From: Hevea brasiliensis
Taxonomy: Eukaryota; Streptophyta; Magnoliopsida; Malpighiales; Euphorbiaceae
Length of the DNA stretch: 64,000 nucleotides
Assembly (NCBI RefSeq): GCF_030052815.1
Contig: NC_079501.1
Coordinates: 84,329,849-84,393,848, forward strand
Reading direction: 5' to 3'
Part shown: positions 35,854-47,812 of the stretch, piece by piece
How positions within the stretch are numbered: the stretch's first letter is position 1
Layout of the letters: each line of letters begins with the position of its first letter
Notes under the pieces: generated by a model
The model's database searches: none
Seen by the model: only the letters and a program-made list of their open reading frames with translations
What the model was told of the DNA's origin: nothing
Translations under genes and position numbers: made by a program

Positions 35854-36643
35854 TTTGTGTATTCAAATTTCAAAGAATAGTTATATCCACATTATTAGAA
35901 ATTCTTTAATATATTTAGTCTATATTATATTATTTATAAATTAATTAATAAAAAATTATTTTATATCATCATGATTTAATAATAACTTATAATTAGAAAG
36001 AGTCTAAATATTTAATCATAAAAATATTAAAATAATAAAATAATTTTTTTCAAATTAGTTTTTTTAATAATATCTAAAATAATACATTTATTCAGAAAAG
36101 CAGTTTTGACCTTCTAAACTTAATGTCAAACGAACACTTAATACTAAACGAACACTTAATATGTTTCTCTAGCGTGGTTTGGATACAACATTTATGTTAA
36201 AAATGTTGGGAGATTCGTAATGAGATCATTGTGGTTTAATTCCAAAATTAGAACCGTAATCAATAATGTGGATGAAAAAACCAACTAAAGCTGGGCTAAT
36301 TCTAAGGGTTACATAGTTGATAGATTAATATGATAATAAAAGAAAATACCAAAGAGACGTTAGAAGTAAAGTCAGGAGGGGCATATATGAAAGCTAAGGA
36401 TTAAAAAATGATTAACCAAAAATTGGCATTTGTCTTTATCACTTATTGATACTTGGCATTTTTAAAAAGAAAATAATTTTATTTAAAATTTCATTTTAAT
36501 TTATCTTTTCCTAATTATAAAATAAAATAAAATAATTGATATTAGATAATTCTCTTCTTAATAATTTTATCTTAAAATACATAATTATTTAAATTTAAAA
36601 TATAAAATAAAATGAAAGAGAATATATTTAATAATAAATAACT

Positions 36644-36649
<6 letters not shown>

Positions 36650-36698
<49 letters not shown>
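36650..36698. repeat. (AT)n microsatellite
   Basis: About 24 AT units. Confidence 0.95.
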
Positions 36699-36700
<2 letters not shown>

Positions 36701-38449
36701 CTATATTATATATAAATGTGGAAAGAGAGAAACATTTGCGTTTCGAAAAATACCCTTCATTGTTCAAATTAAATTTAATTATATTTTTATTATTTAAATT
36801 AATTTTAATATTTGTATAAATTTAAAATTCTTAATTTTAGAATTCATATAAATTTAAAATCTTAGTCCTACTTATACTTAATTTTAAGTAAATATAAAAT
36901 TTTATAAGAAGTAATTAACTAAAATAAAAAATTAATAAGTGAAATATATATAAATGTATGAAGGTGGGACATTTGTATTGCCTAGAATACTCATCATAAT
37001 TTTATATTATGGCAATAAAAGACTAAATTTAATTGGCTACTTAAAATTAATTAATTTTAAAATTTTTTTATTTAAATTAATTTTAGAGTTTATGTAAATT
37101 TAAAATTGTTAGTCCTACTTATCCTTAAATTCTATTAATTTTTTTTTAACAACAATTACATGAAAATTCTATTATGATTGAAATATTGATATAAATTCTA
37201 TAACAAAATTACGTTAACATAATTAAAAAGAATAAAAAATAATATATTATATTAGTGAAATTTGAAATATATTTAAGACTAGATTCCTAAATAGGAATGA
37301 AAATTTTGATAAATATATAGAAGAGTAAATTATTTAGGCATACATAAAAGATATTATAAAAGCGTTTTAGTAATTTTATGTCTCTTCTATATTCATATTT
37401 ATATATCTATAATAATTTATATTTAATATATTTATAATCTATCTATAATATATATAGAATTGAAAAGGGTAAAACAATGAGATTGCTAAAAATACCCTTT
37501 ATGATTTATATTATTTATACAAATATCAACAGAAGGTATCTATAGTGGTAGAAGCATCAATTCATCGCTATTGATATAAATTCACAACAGATATATTGTC
37601 ACAAATTCATAAAAATTTATTGCTAATAACATTTAGCCACAATGAATTTGTCGCTAATATGTTTAATCACACTTTACTTGTTGTTGAATTTGTATTTAAA
37701 TAATTTTAATTTCTAAATATTATTGTAATTAATATAAATTAAAATTTTAATATTGTTTTAATTGTAATTCTACTTATTTAATTTAGTGATCTATAATCTA
37801 AATATTATAGGTATTATTAAAAAAATCTTTAATTTAATAGGTTAAATTTGTTTATTATTTAAAATTGATTTCTTATTTAATTTCAAATTCTATTTTATTA
37901 AGAAATATAATTCAATTATAAAATTTTTAAATTGAATTAAAAATGAAATTAATTAATATAAATAATAACTAATATTTCTAAGTCATATTGAAAGTATAAG
38001 TTTTTCTGAAAGCAGATATAATTTTCTAAAGCATAAGGGCCATCAACAGCCTAGCAAAAAATATTTCATATAATTAATTATCAATAACAATTAGAGTCTA
38101 AAGACAATTAGAATTGGGAATCCGATTATTATAACTAATTGGATTGCATTAGTTTTTAAAATAATCATTTAAATTTATAGTTGATTAACTTTTATATGTT
38201 CTAACTTTTATTAATTCTAACATTTATAATCTATTAGCCATTTATCAACTACAATAAATTTAAAATATGTGTGAATAATTATATGAAAAAAGATTTTTAG
38301 AAAAGAAGAATAAGATTTTTTATATTTATAATCCATTAACCATGAATAAACTGCAATTTATTTATAATATGTGAATAATTATATGCAAAAGATTTTTAGA
38401 AAAGAATAAGATTTTTAAAATGCTTGAATTTTGACATAAAAATAGTTAA

Positions 38450-38455
<6 letters not shown>

Positions 38456-38514
<59 letters not shown>
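38456..38514. repeat. (TA)n microsatellite
   Basis: About 29 TA units, ending in a short CA run. Confidence 0.95.
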
Positions 38515-38522
<8 letters not shown>

Positions 38523-39648
38523 ACTTTTTTCATTGGTTTTACTACACTATATAATTATATCATAATTGGATAAACAAATAAAATATATTGTAAAAGAATA
38601 ATTATTAATATAAGATAAAACACATTTCGCAAAAAAAAAAAAAAAACTAATATAGGATAACAAAGTAAAAAAATTAAAGATGTATATATTTAAGTTACTC
38701 TAATAAAGAAATGATTAAATAAATATTAGCATATATTTATAAAACAATGATAGAAACAAAGACAAATAAGATATTCATTTTAAAATTAAAAAAATTAAAA
38801 TTATATCATTTACTAATATGATAATTAATGAATTTATCTAAATTTATAATAATATCATTAGTACATGATATGTCACAAATAATTAATAAGAAATTATAAT
38901 ATTTATAATAAATTATATTGAAAATTGAAATACAATAATATCAATGACTGGGGACTTTATGAATAAAAAAAGTACAAATTATTTATATTAAATTATTTAT
39001 GATATTAATATTAAGAAATTTAATTTTTTAATACAATAATAAATAAAACAAAATGTAATTCTAATTCTGAAATATTAAAAATTTTAAATTTTTAATACGA
39101 CAAATATTGAAATTTAGAAAAAAAAATTTTACACAAATTTAGATTGTTGATACGAAAAAATAATTTATCGTGAACTTCTATGTTTATAAGTTCTTTGAAA
39201 CCTTTAATTTATAAGTTAATTAATTAAAATAATATAAAATTTGTTCAGTAATATGAATCAATTAGTATGAGATAGTAAACTTTTGGTGCAATGTTTTTCA
39301 ACCATTGCTTTGCAGCTGTAAATCCAAAATAAGAAATGATTATTATTCTAAACTCTCTCAGGTTCTGATCCTGGCAGTTAATTTAATGTTTATTCAACTA
39401 TTAGCATTGCAGACAAGTTTTGTTACAAATTCCTCAATGTTCTTGTCACAGTCTCCACCTTCATCTAAACCCATGCAGGCTAGTTTCTTCCATTTCTCAG
39501 AATTCTTCCTTATCTCATTTCCTTTTTCTCCTTCCATGACTTCTCGTACACATCTTTCTATCTCTTCTTTAGTGACAATCCCATATTCATCTGCTTTCAC
39601 TTTAACTCCCAACTGCCAAGCATCGGTAACAAACTTGGCATTGGTTGG

Positions 39649-39780
39649 CTGATCCGACCACTGTGGCATTGCCACCATTGGCACTCCCAAGCTCAATGCC
39701 TCCAGTATTGAGTTCCACCCACAATGAGTTAGAAAGCATCCCACAGACTTGTGAGCTAGAACTTCCAATTGAGGACTCCA
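39649..39780 (-). other. PSPG box (UDP-sugar binding)
   Basis: 44 codons from WSPQLEVLAHK to QWSDQ with HCGWNSILEAL in the middle. The last residue, Gln, and the Trp22 position are as in glucose-specific enzymes. It lies downstream of the nonsense codon. Confidence 0.92.
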
Positions 39781-40676
39781 TGTGACGACTAGTCCCATTT
39801 CTATAGTCTCCTCTACGAAGTTGTTTGGAAGCTTTTTGATTTCTGATTCTCTTACTACCCATAAGAAGCAGGTGTCGCTTCTTTGTAGCCCCCAGGCCAG
39901 TTCTGGCATTTGGTCTTCTCCAAGGGATAACAGGCTCCCAAATTATATGTAAACAACTGAGCATGGCTTCTTCGAGTCTAGCCACTTCAAGCAAGCGTCT
40001 GAATTGGGCTTTAAGAGGCTGAGATCATAATCTTTGTCATCCTCCAATCGCTTATCTAAGAACATTGAAGGAATTGTTGGTCCAACTGGCTTGATTGGCC
40101 ATTTTTTTGCCAACCAATTCAGTACCTGGTAATTAATTGAGTTGTATTAATAAGAACTTAGAATACAGAGCTGCACACATTATTGGGCAACCAATTATTT
40201 TTACAACTAAGTATCACATAGACAGACATGTTATATACAACACAACCTGATGCAATATTTTAATTAAATACACAAATATATGTGTTAAATTTTAAGAAGC
40301 TTTTGGAGTCAAATTTGAACATATTAGTTTGTGCAGATTTCCGAGCTTATTAGGTTCGCGTAAGTGGATGAATAACATAATTTTTGGGTTATGGTTCTGA
40401 ATTTATAAGATGCTTTTGGTGTACTAAAATTTAGTGCCTCACATGTTTATAGTTATCCCATGAATTATGGAGAATGGGCTTTATCTCAATGTGCTCTAGG
40501 AGTACTAAATAAAACATCATTATTGAACATCTAAAAATTGATCAGTTATGTGTAGCAAAAAAATTTTAAAATACAATTATTATGGGTATTGATCATAATA
40601 GGTGCATTGATCATAATAGGTCTCATGTGAGTCATATCATAATTAACAGTCAAAATCTATTCGTAATACATAATAC

Positions 40677-40945
40677 ACCTGAATAATGTTGCAAGTCAAA
40701 AACGAAGAAGGCAGGTCATATATCAAAAAGCGGTGGCAGCCATGCAAAGAATTAAAATAGATGGAGCTTCTATAGGAATACGCAGCTTTTCTTCATGGAC
40801 AATGCAATAGGCAGCTCATGACTGCGTGAAAAATGAAGCTAAGGCATTTGGAGAATGGGAGAACGGGTTTAATTTATGTGACCTTGGAAAGGGTAGGGAA
40901 TGACCAACACATGGACTTTGCTTTCCATTTTTCTATGAACAACAT
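40677..40945 (-). pseudogene. Shrunken UGT exon 1 copy inside the UGT intron
   Basis: Two pieces of exon 1 lie side by side in the same orientation. 40677-40845 matches the 3' part of exon 1 (about 41741-41917), and 40848-40945 matches its first 95 bases including the start codon region (about 42199-42290). The roughly 280 bp between is deleted, and small indels break the frame. It points to a tandem duplication of exon 1 followed by decay, or unequal crossing-over between two UGT copies. Confidence 0.8.
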
Positions 40946-42322
40946 CTAACGCAAGTGATCTAGTGGATATGTGGGATGCAGAAAAATTATTGTCTAAATT
41001 CGATCTATCATGGATTTAAGATATAAATAAATAAAAAGTATATTTTTAATATAGGTGAGTCATTTGGACAAGAAAAATCCCTATCAAGCAAATGGACAAC
41101 TACTAACACACAGAAAATTAGTATCATAATATTTCAAAGGTTAATAAAGAGAAAATGTGATAGCAAAAATTTCTAAACTACACAAATATCTTGTTTAGCA
41201 ATAATTTTTTTTAATTCTATCTCTCTTATTTATATTGTTCGATAACATAGTGAATTTGAGAGGGTATTTTGATTATAGTAAAAATGATTATACCACTATG
41301 TTTACATAAGAAAGGGACATCAGTTAGGCAAAACAAGAAAACTATCCACTACACGACATATATGTATGGAAATCTCTGCATGTAGACAATTATCAACGGA
41401 ACGGGAGAGGATAAGGTATGTCAAGTTGAACTGGGCTTATCGGGTTTAACATATATGCAACTGTCACTTGATCGCTGTCCGAAATCCGAGTACATTGATA
41501 TGGTGAAAACTCTCTTTAAAGAACATGAAAGGTGTAAATCTGAGAGATTTCAGCCACTTATAGAGATTTCCATGCTCATATGAAGTTCACATGAATTTTC
41601 ACAAGCCAATTATGAAAAATATCATATAATTTTAGCTAAGGTTATGAACTTACTTGCCTCTATTTCCAGGCTATTGAAGGTATTAAAAAAGATCCAATCC
41701 GCTTTCTCAACATTTGAGAACTGACCAGTCACCATTTCTAATGCACCTGGATAATAATGTTCCAAGTCAGAAACGAAAGAAGGCAGGTCACAGATCAAAA
41801 GTGGTGGCAGCCCTGGAAGTAGAACTGATGGACCTTCTACAGGAATAAGCAGCTTCCCTTCATGGATGCTACAATAGATTGTACCAACAGCACACGACTG
41901 AGTGAAGAATGAAGCTCCAAGGAGGCCTAGCTGTTTAGCTATCTCTAGAACCCTTGTCAATAATGCGTCATACACAAGGCAACTTACAGGATAGCCATGG
42001 TTACGTTGTTCTGCAACGATTTCAGGCAATTTTCGAGACAAAAGGTCTGGGAATTTTATGAGATGGTCTTTCATACTACGGTTCTTTTCTTCTTGATCAT
42101 CAGCAATTGTTTGAACAGTAACTGAGCCTGCTTGCTTATCTCTCAAGTACTCTCCATAGGAGATGGTGAGCAGAGTAACTTTAACTCCTTTGCAGGCTAG
42201 GCGTTTGGAGAATTGGAGCATGGGATTAAGGTGACCCTGGATAGGGTAGGGAATGACTAATACATGGACTCTGCTTTCCATTTTTCTATACACCTCTGCT
42301 CTAGAAGTTGAAATTTAATTGG

Positions 42323-42331
42323 GGTTATATA
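42323..42331 (-). promoter_or_regulatory. TATA box of the UGT gene
   Basis: The minus strand reads TATATAACC about 43 bp upstream of the ATG at 42281. The context and distance fit a short 5' leader; transcription start is not known. Confidence 0.5.
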
Positions 42332-42589
42332 GTGGATTTTAACCTTTATGGGTTGTAAACACCATGATGTTACTCAACCATAGGAGACAAATGGCCCACT
42401 AAGCTAGAGAAGAAAGTATAGATTGAAAATGACGTATACATTACTGTGCACTAAAAAAATAGTACATCCAACGATAAAAAAAAAATTATATTTTAAATTT
42501 AAGAGTATGAAAATGACAATTTTATGAGTAAAGGTGTATCATATTTATAATGATTATAATAAAATTTATGAGTAGCTCATTAAAATGTA

Positions 42590-42865
42590 TTGGTAGCTTA
42601 TTGGTTAACTTGGTGAGATGGCTTTATCCTACTTGATTCAACTCCTCGCACGAGTATGATAACTAAATATTATATCTATTTAAAAGTGCAATGAAAAGAG
42701 GTGATAAATTATCTAATGATTCATCTCATTAGTGTCACCTAGGGTTTGGTACATCCCTTTCTATAGGATTGGGTTAAATCGAAAATATTAACCGATGACC
42801 TGAGTTTCAGATCTAAGGGCTATGATCATTATACTTATAAAACCTTTTTTTTTTTTCAAGTAAAA
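42590..42865 (+). mobile_element. SINE-like candidate
   Basis: The left part has TAGCTTATTGGTTAACTTGG followed by GATTCAACTCC about 35 bases later, reminiscent of the A and B boxes of a tRNA-derived promoter. The right part ends in a long T run near 42847-42859. No target-site duplication was established, so this is tentative. Confidence 0.35.
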
Positions 42866-43109
42866 AAAAAAGTTGTGATGAATATGTCATACATATATTT
42901 TGATTTTGAATTTCAATGTTAAACGTGATTACTATATCATGCATGAAATTATCACGTGTAAAAAAAATATTATTAGGTGCAAAGAAAAATATTAAAATAT
43001 TTTTTAATAACAGGAAACTCTCATATCAGCTCATCCTTCAATTATCCAAACATGAACTGAGTTAAAGCTAATTAATCTATCATGACAGAATTTGAAGAAA
43101 ATATTCACG

Positions 43110-44960
43110 TTATTTTCCATTATTTTTTTATTGCTCTTTTAAGCTAATTAATTTTTAAATATTTAATGAAAAGTAACTGTAAAATTAATTAATTCATTTG
43201 TGTAACTGTTTTATAATGAACAAAGCTTTCCCAATTGAATGTGAGGATGGAAATTTACTAACAGCCAAAATCAAGGGTCCACAAATGCTTAATTAGGGGA
43301 TATAATGGAGCCATGGCTGTTGACTATTATTATCATTATAACCCTAAATTTGTTCTTATACGGAACTATGGTCTCCAATCTTTTCAATTTGTGTTTGGAC
43401 GCATTATTTATTTATTTTTATTACATAATATTATAGTTTAGGCCTGATTGTTTCCTTAGAAAATATTTTCTACCATAAATCTGATCAAATAGAAAATTAA
43501 GTTATTTTTAAGAAAAATAATTTTTTTATTTAAAAAATATGTTATTTTTTATTTTATAAATTTTAATAATTTTATTAAAATATTAAAATATTTATAAATA
43601 CATGTTACAAATACATACTATTGATTTAACATTGTAATCAAATAACAAAAAAATATTTTTCATATACAAATTATTTTATATATTTTAATATAAATTTAAA
43701 ATTTTATTATTTAAATAATGTTATGTATAAATAATATTTATATTTATTTATATATAATTGATAGTATAAAAATATTTAAATATTTTTTATCAGTTATAAA
43801 TAAAGAAATATGTCATCACATCGGATATTTATGTAATTTCACTTCTGTCAATTATATATCTATACTTATAACAATCTCTTTACTTTTATTTATAGCATTG
43901 GAATTTATGTATTCAAATTTCATAGAAAAACAAAATCCACATTATTAGAAATTTCTTAAGTATATTTACCTTATCATATTATTTATAAATTAATAAATAA
44001 AAATTATTTTATATAATCATAATTTAAAAAAATAATTAATAATAAATCATATATTTATTAGATTTAATTCAATTGCATTTATACTAAAGTCATTTTTAGA
44101 GTTATAAATTTCGAGTTTGAATTTCAATCAAAACTAATTGTATATAAAAAAAACTGAAATGATTTATAATTCAAAGTTATTTAAACTAAATCACACACTT
44201 ATATATAATTATATTATCATGAAAGGATTTTTTTAGTTTGTATGAATGATTTAATGGATTAACTCATAGAATTCCTCCCAACTTTATCTGTCACGCTAGC
44301 CTATTTTGTGATAAATTATATAAGCAGTGCTTTAACTTAAGGATATGTAATATTATGGTATTTAAATTTTAATTTATAGTATAAAATCTCCTAATTTTTA
44401 ATTTAAGTCAAATAAAACCTCTTATAACCTTCAATAACTAATTTTTAAGTTATTTATGTTGACATGTCATTTATAAAATAAAAAAAAAACTATATTTTTA
44501 TAGCTTAATAGTTTCGGATAAATAGGTTCTAGGTTATCAAAGTGTCGATCTATACAATTTGAATTATTAGAATTGTGGATAGAGAAAGAACAATTTTTTT
44601 TTTCCCTAATGAGTGTCAACTTTATAGAGGGAAAATATAATTTTTTAATCTAATAAGTGTTAGTTCAATAAAAATAATCTAAAAATTAATTACTGAAAGT
44701 CATAAAGAGATTTTGTGTTATTTAAATTAAAAATCAGAAAATTTTATATTTCAAATTAAAATTTAAAGATCTTATTATTGCCTATTCCTAAATTAAGATA
44801 ACGTATACAACATTTTTGTCAATTATAATGAAATAATATTTTCATTTTGGTTTAATTAATATTTTCATTTTGGTTTAATTCCAAAATTAGCACCGTAATC
44901 AACAATGTGGATGAAAAAACTAACTAAAGCGAGGCTAATTCTGAGGGCCACTTAGTAGAA
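43110..44960. repeat. Segmental duplication, copy B
   Basis: The partner of copy A (29130-36310), without the LINE, E5 and retroposon insertions, so it shows their empty sites. No gene seen. It lies 0.8-2.7 kb upstream of the UGT start codon. The stretch 43470-43700 has no counterpart in copy A. Confidence 0.75.
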
Positions 44961-45224
44961 AGATCATTTTCTATTATTTCTGTACTTTATATTTATGCAT
45001 GTGGCGTGCAGGGTAATGTAGCCTACCTTATCTTCAAGGTCCAATATATGAGGTGGCCAAGCCAATACCGCTCTTTCATTTCTGATTCAGTACAATAAAG
45101 ACATATCATTTGGAAATTATTTAAGGATCCAAATAAAAGAAGTACAAATTTCAAAATAAAATACAATTTTATATTATTATTAATTATATGTGATAAAAAA
45201 AACTAAGATTAAGTCACAAGAATT

Positions 45225-45639
45225 AAGATTATGTTTGGTAAAGTGTAATGTAATGCAATATGATTAATTATATAATATAATCAAAATTGTAACGTAATAT
45301 AATTGTTATTACATTCCTCTATTTAGTTACAAAATAAAAATAATATTAGTATAACATAATGATAATTTTTATTTTAATATTTAATTTATTTATAATGTTA
45401 ATAATGAGTGGTAATGATTGTAGTGATTGATAGTCGAGTTGTAATAGCTAAGTAGTGGCAATGATGGTAACAACAGTAGTTAGATGGTGATGATGGTGGT
45501 GATAAAGTGAGGCAGTGTTAGTGCTAGTGGCCAAGTGGTAGCAGATGTGATAATAACTAAGCGGTGATAATGATAATCAAGTAATGATATTATGTAATAG
45601 GATGATGATGATGATGATGATGGTGATGGCAGTGGTTGC
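45225..45639. other. Left flank of the CACTA element, with GAT-rich microsatellite
   Basis: An AT-rich stretch is followed by an imperfect GAT/GGT repeat at about 45470-45630 that includes a pure GAT run near 45601-45620. No gene. Confidence 0.6.
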
Positions 45640-45900
45640 CACTACAAAAAAAGTGAGTATAGAGGACAATTTTTTGGGACGAATTTTTTTTATGGTCCTC
45701 AAATCATAATTTTTTTATTATAGGGGACCAATATATTTTTTGTCCCTAATTGAATTACTATTTAGAATTGGGGACAACTTTTCTATCATAATTAAAAATA
45801 AAAAAGAAATCTCAAATATATGGGACAATTATATATTTCGTCCCTGAAGTGTGAGTTAAGGGTACAAGTATAGGAGACGACAAAAATTTTTAGTCTCCAA
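45640..45900. repeat. CACTA terminal and subterminal repeats
   Basis: Variants of a GGGGAC core occur at least seven times on alternating strands. In En/Spm elements such motifs bind the element-encoded TNPA-type protein (family knowledge). Confidence 0.75.
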
Positions 45901-46559
45901 ATGTTAAAATTAGAAATATCTTAAGCTTTTTTTACATAATTATATAATTATATAAAATCTCAAAATTATATACAACGAATTAGGATTTAATTTCAATAGA
46001 GTCGAGTCACCTGTACTAGCTAAAAAATTTTACTTTTGAAGTGGACAAAATAAAACACATACTAGTTTAAAAGAAAATAAAATAAGTTATAATATTATTT
46101 AAAAATTTTTCATAACTTAAGGTTGTCCAAGAATGGCTTCGGGCATGATTTCAAGATTTAAGGGATTAGAACATACCTATATGGTCCCTCGATTCCAATT
46201 CCAATTTGGTTATGGTTTTAATTAAATTCACTTGTTTTTTTTTTTTTTCAAAATTTTATATTTTTTAAGGAAAAAAAAAGGTTTAGCATGAATTAAACTG
46301 TTTGGTTCCAAACCAATTCAATGTCATTTTTTTATTAATTTTGATAATCCATTCTCATTTTGATTTAAATCAATTCAATTTCAGTTCTAATTCTAATTTG
46401 ATTTGGTTTAATTTTGATTCCAATTTTTCTCTTGGGTTTATGTCAGCTATTTAAAATTATAAAAATAATATTAAAAAATTAAAAATTTTAATTGTTATTT
46501 TTTTATAACATTTTATTTTTAAAAGCTAATAAAAATAAAAATAAGTGTTTTTTATGACT

Positions 46560-47420
46560 TCCCCCTCAAAATATCAATCTCTGCCTAATTGACTACTGCC
46601 CACGATAATTTCCCTCTCGAGCTTTTGGATTCTTTGGTTTTGGTATCATTCCTGTCCTCTCTCTCAGGTGGTAAACGATTCCCCATTCTTTCTCTCGAAT
46701 GGTGAACGATTCCTTGTCCTCTCTCTCGCCTTCGATGCTAGCTATAGCCATGGAGTGACTATGAGTCTGTGTTGTTGCTCATCAAAATCGTGCTGTTGTT
46801 GTCCTCCATGAAGCTCGCCTCTCGAATTCTCGGTACTACTGCTGCTATTCTCTCCCATTGCCTCTCAAAATTGTTGTCATTGTTTGAGTTTTGTTGTCCC
46901 TCACGATCTAAGGTTTAGGGTTAATTATTTTCTTCCATTTTAATTAGTAGTTACCTACTGCAATTGGGCATTTGTGGTTGTTTTTAGTTATTTGTGGCAC
47001 TGTTCTCCATGCTTGTATTTTACTTGGATTCATGGGTGCAATCAAATTTATAGAACTATTTATTGTGGTTGTTTTTTAATTTATTGTTTATTACCTAGCA
47101 ATTTTGGTGTCTCTGCTACATCTCCTGCAATTTTGGTGGTTCTTTTTTAATTTATTATTTTTTAATAAATCAATTTATTGTTTAATTTATTTAGTCCCTG
47201 TTTGCTTGCCTGGATTTCTTGGAAGATTTCTTTTTTTTTTTTTAAGCTTATGGAGGTGGTGGGAGATGAGCCATCGAGACCATTTTCAGTACAATTAGGA
47301 CTGTCATTAGAAGATTGGGAGATGACGGTGCATTGGAGCTCTTCTTCATTTTCAAAATCCTGTGCAAAGTTTGACATTTTTTGGGAATGCTTTGATCCTC
47401 AACCATGTACGGAGGAAGGG
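46560..47420 (+). other. Possible 5' region of a CACTA gene
   Basis: CT-rich sequence (46600-46740) is followed by a region with short open frames. The frame at 47245-47420 (MEVVGDEPSRPFSV ... FDPQPC) looks codon-like but was not recognised, and the TRIM interrupts it. It could be an exon of the CACTA element's second gene. Confidence 0.35.
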
Positions 47421-47812
47421 TGCAATGGCCCAGCCCACTAGTGATATTATCCGCTCTGGGCTGAAGCCCTCATGGTTTTAAAACCCATCACTACGGGTTA
47501 CGAACCGCCAACTTATAAACCCAGCATCTCTCCCGTGTTTTGCCGATGTGGGATTTGCCTAGGATGTTACAATCCACCTCCCTTATAGGACTCAGCATCC
47601 TCGCTGAGGTTTGCCCCACCATCGCCTAAGGTTGCATGCGGAGCGGCTCTGATACCACAAATGTAATGGCCTAGCCCGCTAGTGATATTGTTCGCTCTGG
47701 GCCGAAACCCTCACGGTTTTAAAACGTGTCACTAGGGGTTACGAACCGCCAACTTATAAACTCAGCATCTCTCCCATGTTTTGCCGATGTGGGATTTGCC
47801 TAGGATGTTACA
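47421..47812 (-). mobile_element. TRIM (miniature LTR retrotransposon)
   Basis: Two 151-bp LTRs (47421-47571 and 47662-47812) bound a 90-bp interior. Orientation is minus: the primer-binding site TGGTATCAGAGC is exact at 47646-47657 on the minus strand, 4 bases from the right LTR, and a purine tract AAGGGAGGTGGAT abuts the left LTR. LTR ends on the minus strand are TGTAAC and CATTACA or CATTGCA. The target-site duplication is AAGGG/AAGAG (47416-47420, 47813-47817), one mismatch. It has no coding capacity and would need another element's enzymes. Confidence 0.9.
47646..47657 (-). other. TRIM primer-binding site
   Basis: TGGTATCAGAGC, the exact 12-base complement of initiator Met tRNA used by many plant LTR elements. 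Confidence 0.85.

Larger units (their letters stand above)
29130..36310. repeat. Segmental duplication, copy A (with three insertions)
   Basis: Four blocks match copy B (43110-44960) in the same order and orientation: 29185-29330 with 43170-43340, 34712-34916 with 43710-43905, 35854-35990 with 43906-44030, and 36215-36310 with 44855-44950. The blocks are separated by a LINE tail, by E5 and by a retroposon. Copy B lies directly upstream of the UGT gene, so copy A is probably the old upstream region of a second UGT copy. Confidence 0.75.
36311..39393. other. AT-rich intergenic DNA downstream of the UGT gene
   Basis: No gene seen. It holds (AT)n tracts at 36650-36698 and 38456-38514. At 37520-37680 phrases such as TTTGTCGCTAATA resemble the ends of plant DNA transposons, but no element could be delimited. 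Confidence 0.5.
39394..42281 (-). pseudogene. UGT74-like UDP-glycosyltransferase, one nonsense codon
   Basis: Family-1 enzymes move glucose from UDP-glucose to small acceptors (hormones, phenolics, acids) in the cytosol. Exon 1 is 41658-42281 (208 codons; start MESRVH; an upstream in-frame GTG is not a start), exon 2 is 39394-40125, total about 451 residues, normal for the family. Seen: PYPIQGHLNPM with catalytic His17; LVYDALL with Asp105; FTQSCAV, typical of UGT74; VGPTIPSMFLDKRL; and the 44-residue PSPG box from WSPQ to QWSDQ (39649-39780) with HCGWNS and the final Gln that favours glucose. The one clear lesion is TAA at 39943-39945 (about codon 269), in VYIxFGSL where Ser is usual. It removes the donor-binding half. 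The intron 40126-41657 has a GC donor and an AG acceptor in matching phase. The acceptor substrate cannot be told. A sequencing error or polymorphism at the stop would make it functional. Confidence 0.88.

Noticed and set aside
37520..37680. TTTGTCGCTAATA-type phrases as the end of a DNA transposon
   Set aside because: No terminal inverted repeat or target duplication could be found.
39602..39994. Second minus-strand ORF overlapping UGT exon 2
   Set aside because: Out of frame with the PSPG box; the real frame passes through with one stop codon, so no frameshift is needed.
41622..41657. Extension of UGT exon 1 past the donor site (…ASKFITLAKII)
   Set aside because: It is intron sequence read through; the family sequence continues at 40125.
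42590..42720. A tRNA gene
   Set aside because: The box-like sequences do not sit in a foldable cloverleaf; at most a tRNA-derived SINE.
47421..47812. Cassandra TRIM
   Set aside because: No 5S rRNA-like promoter sequence could be found in the LTRs.
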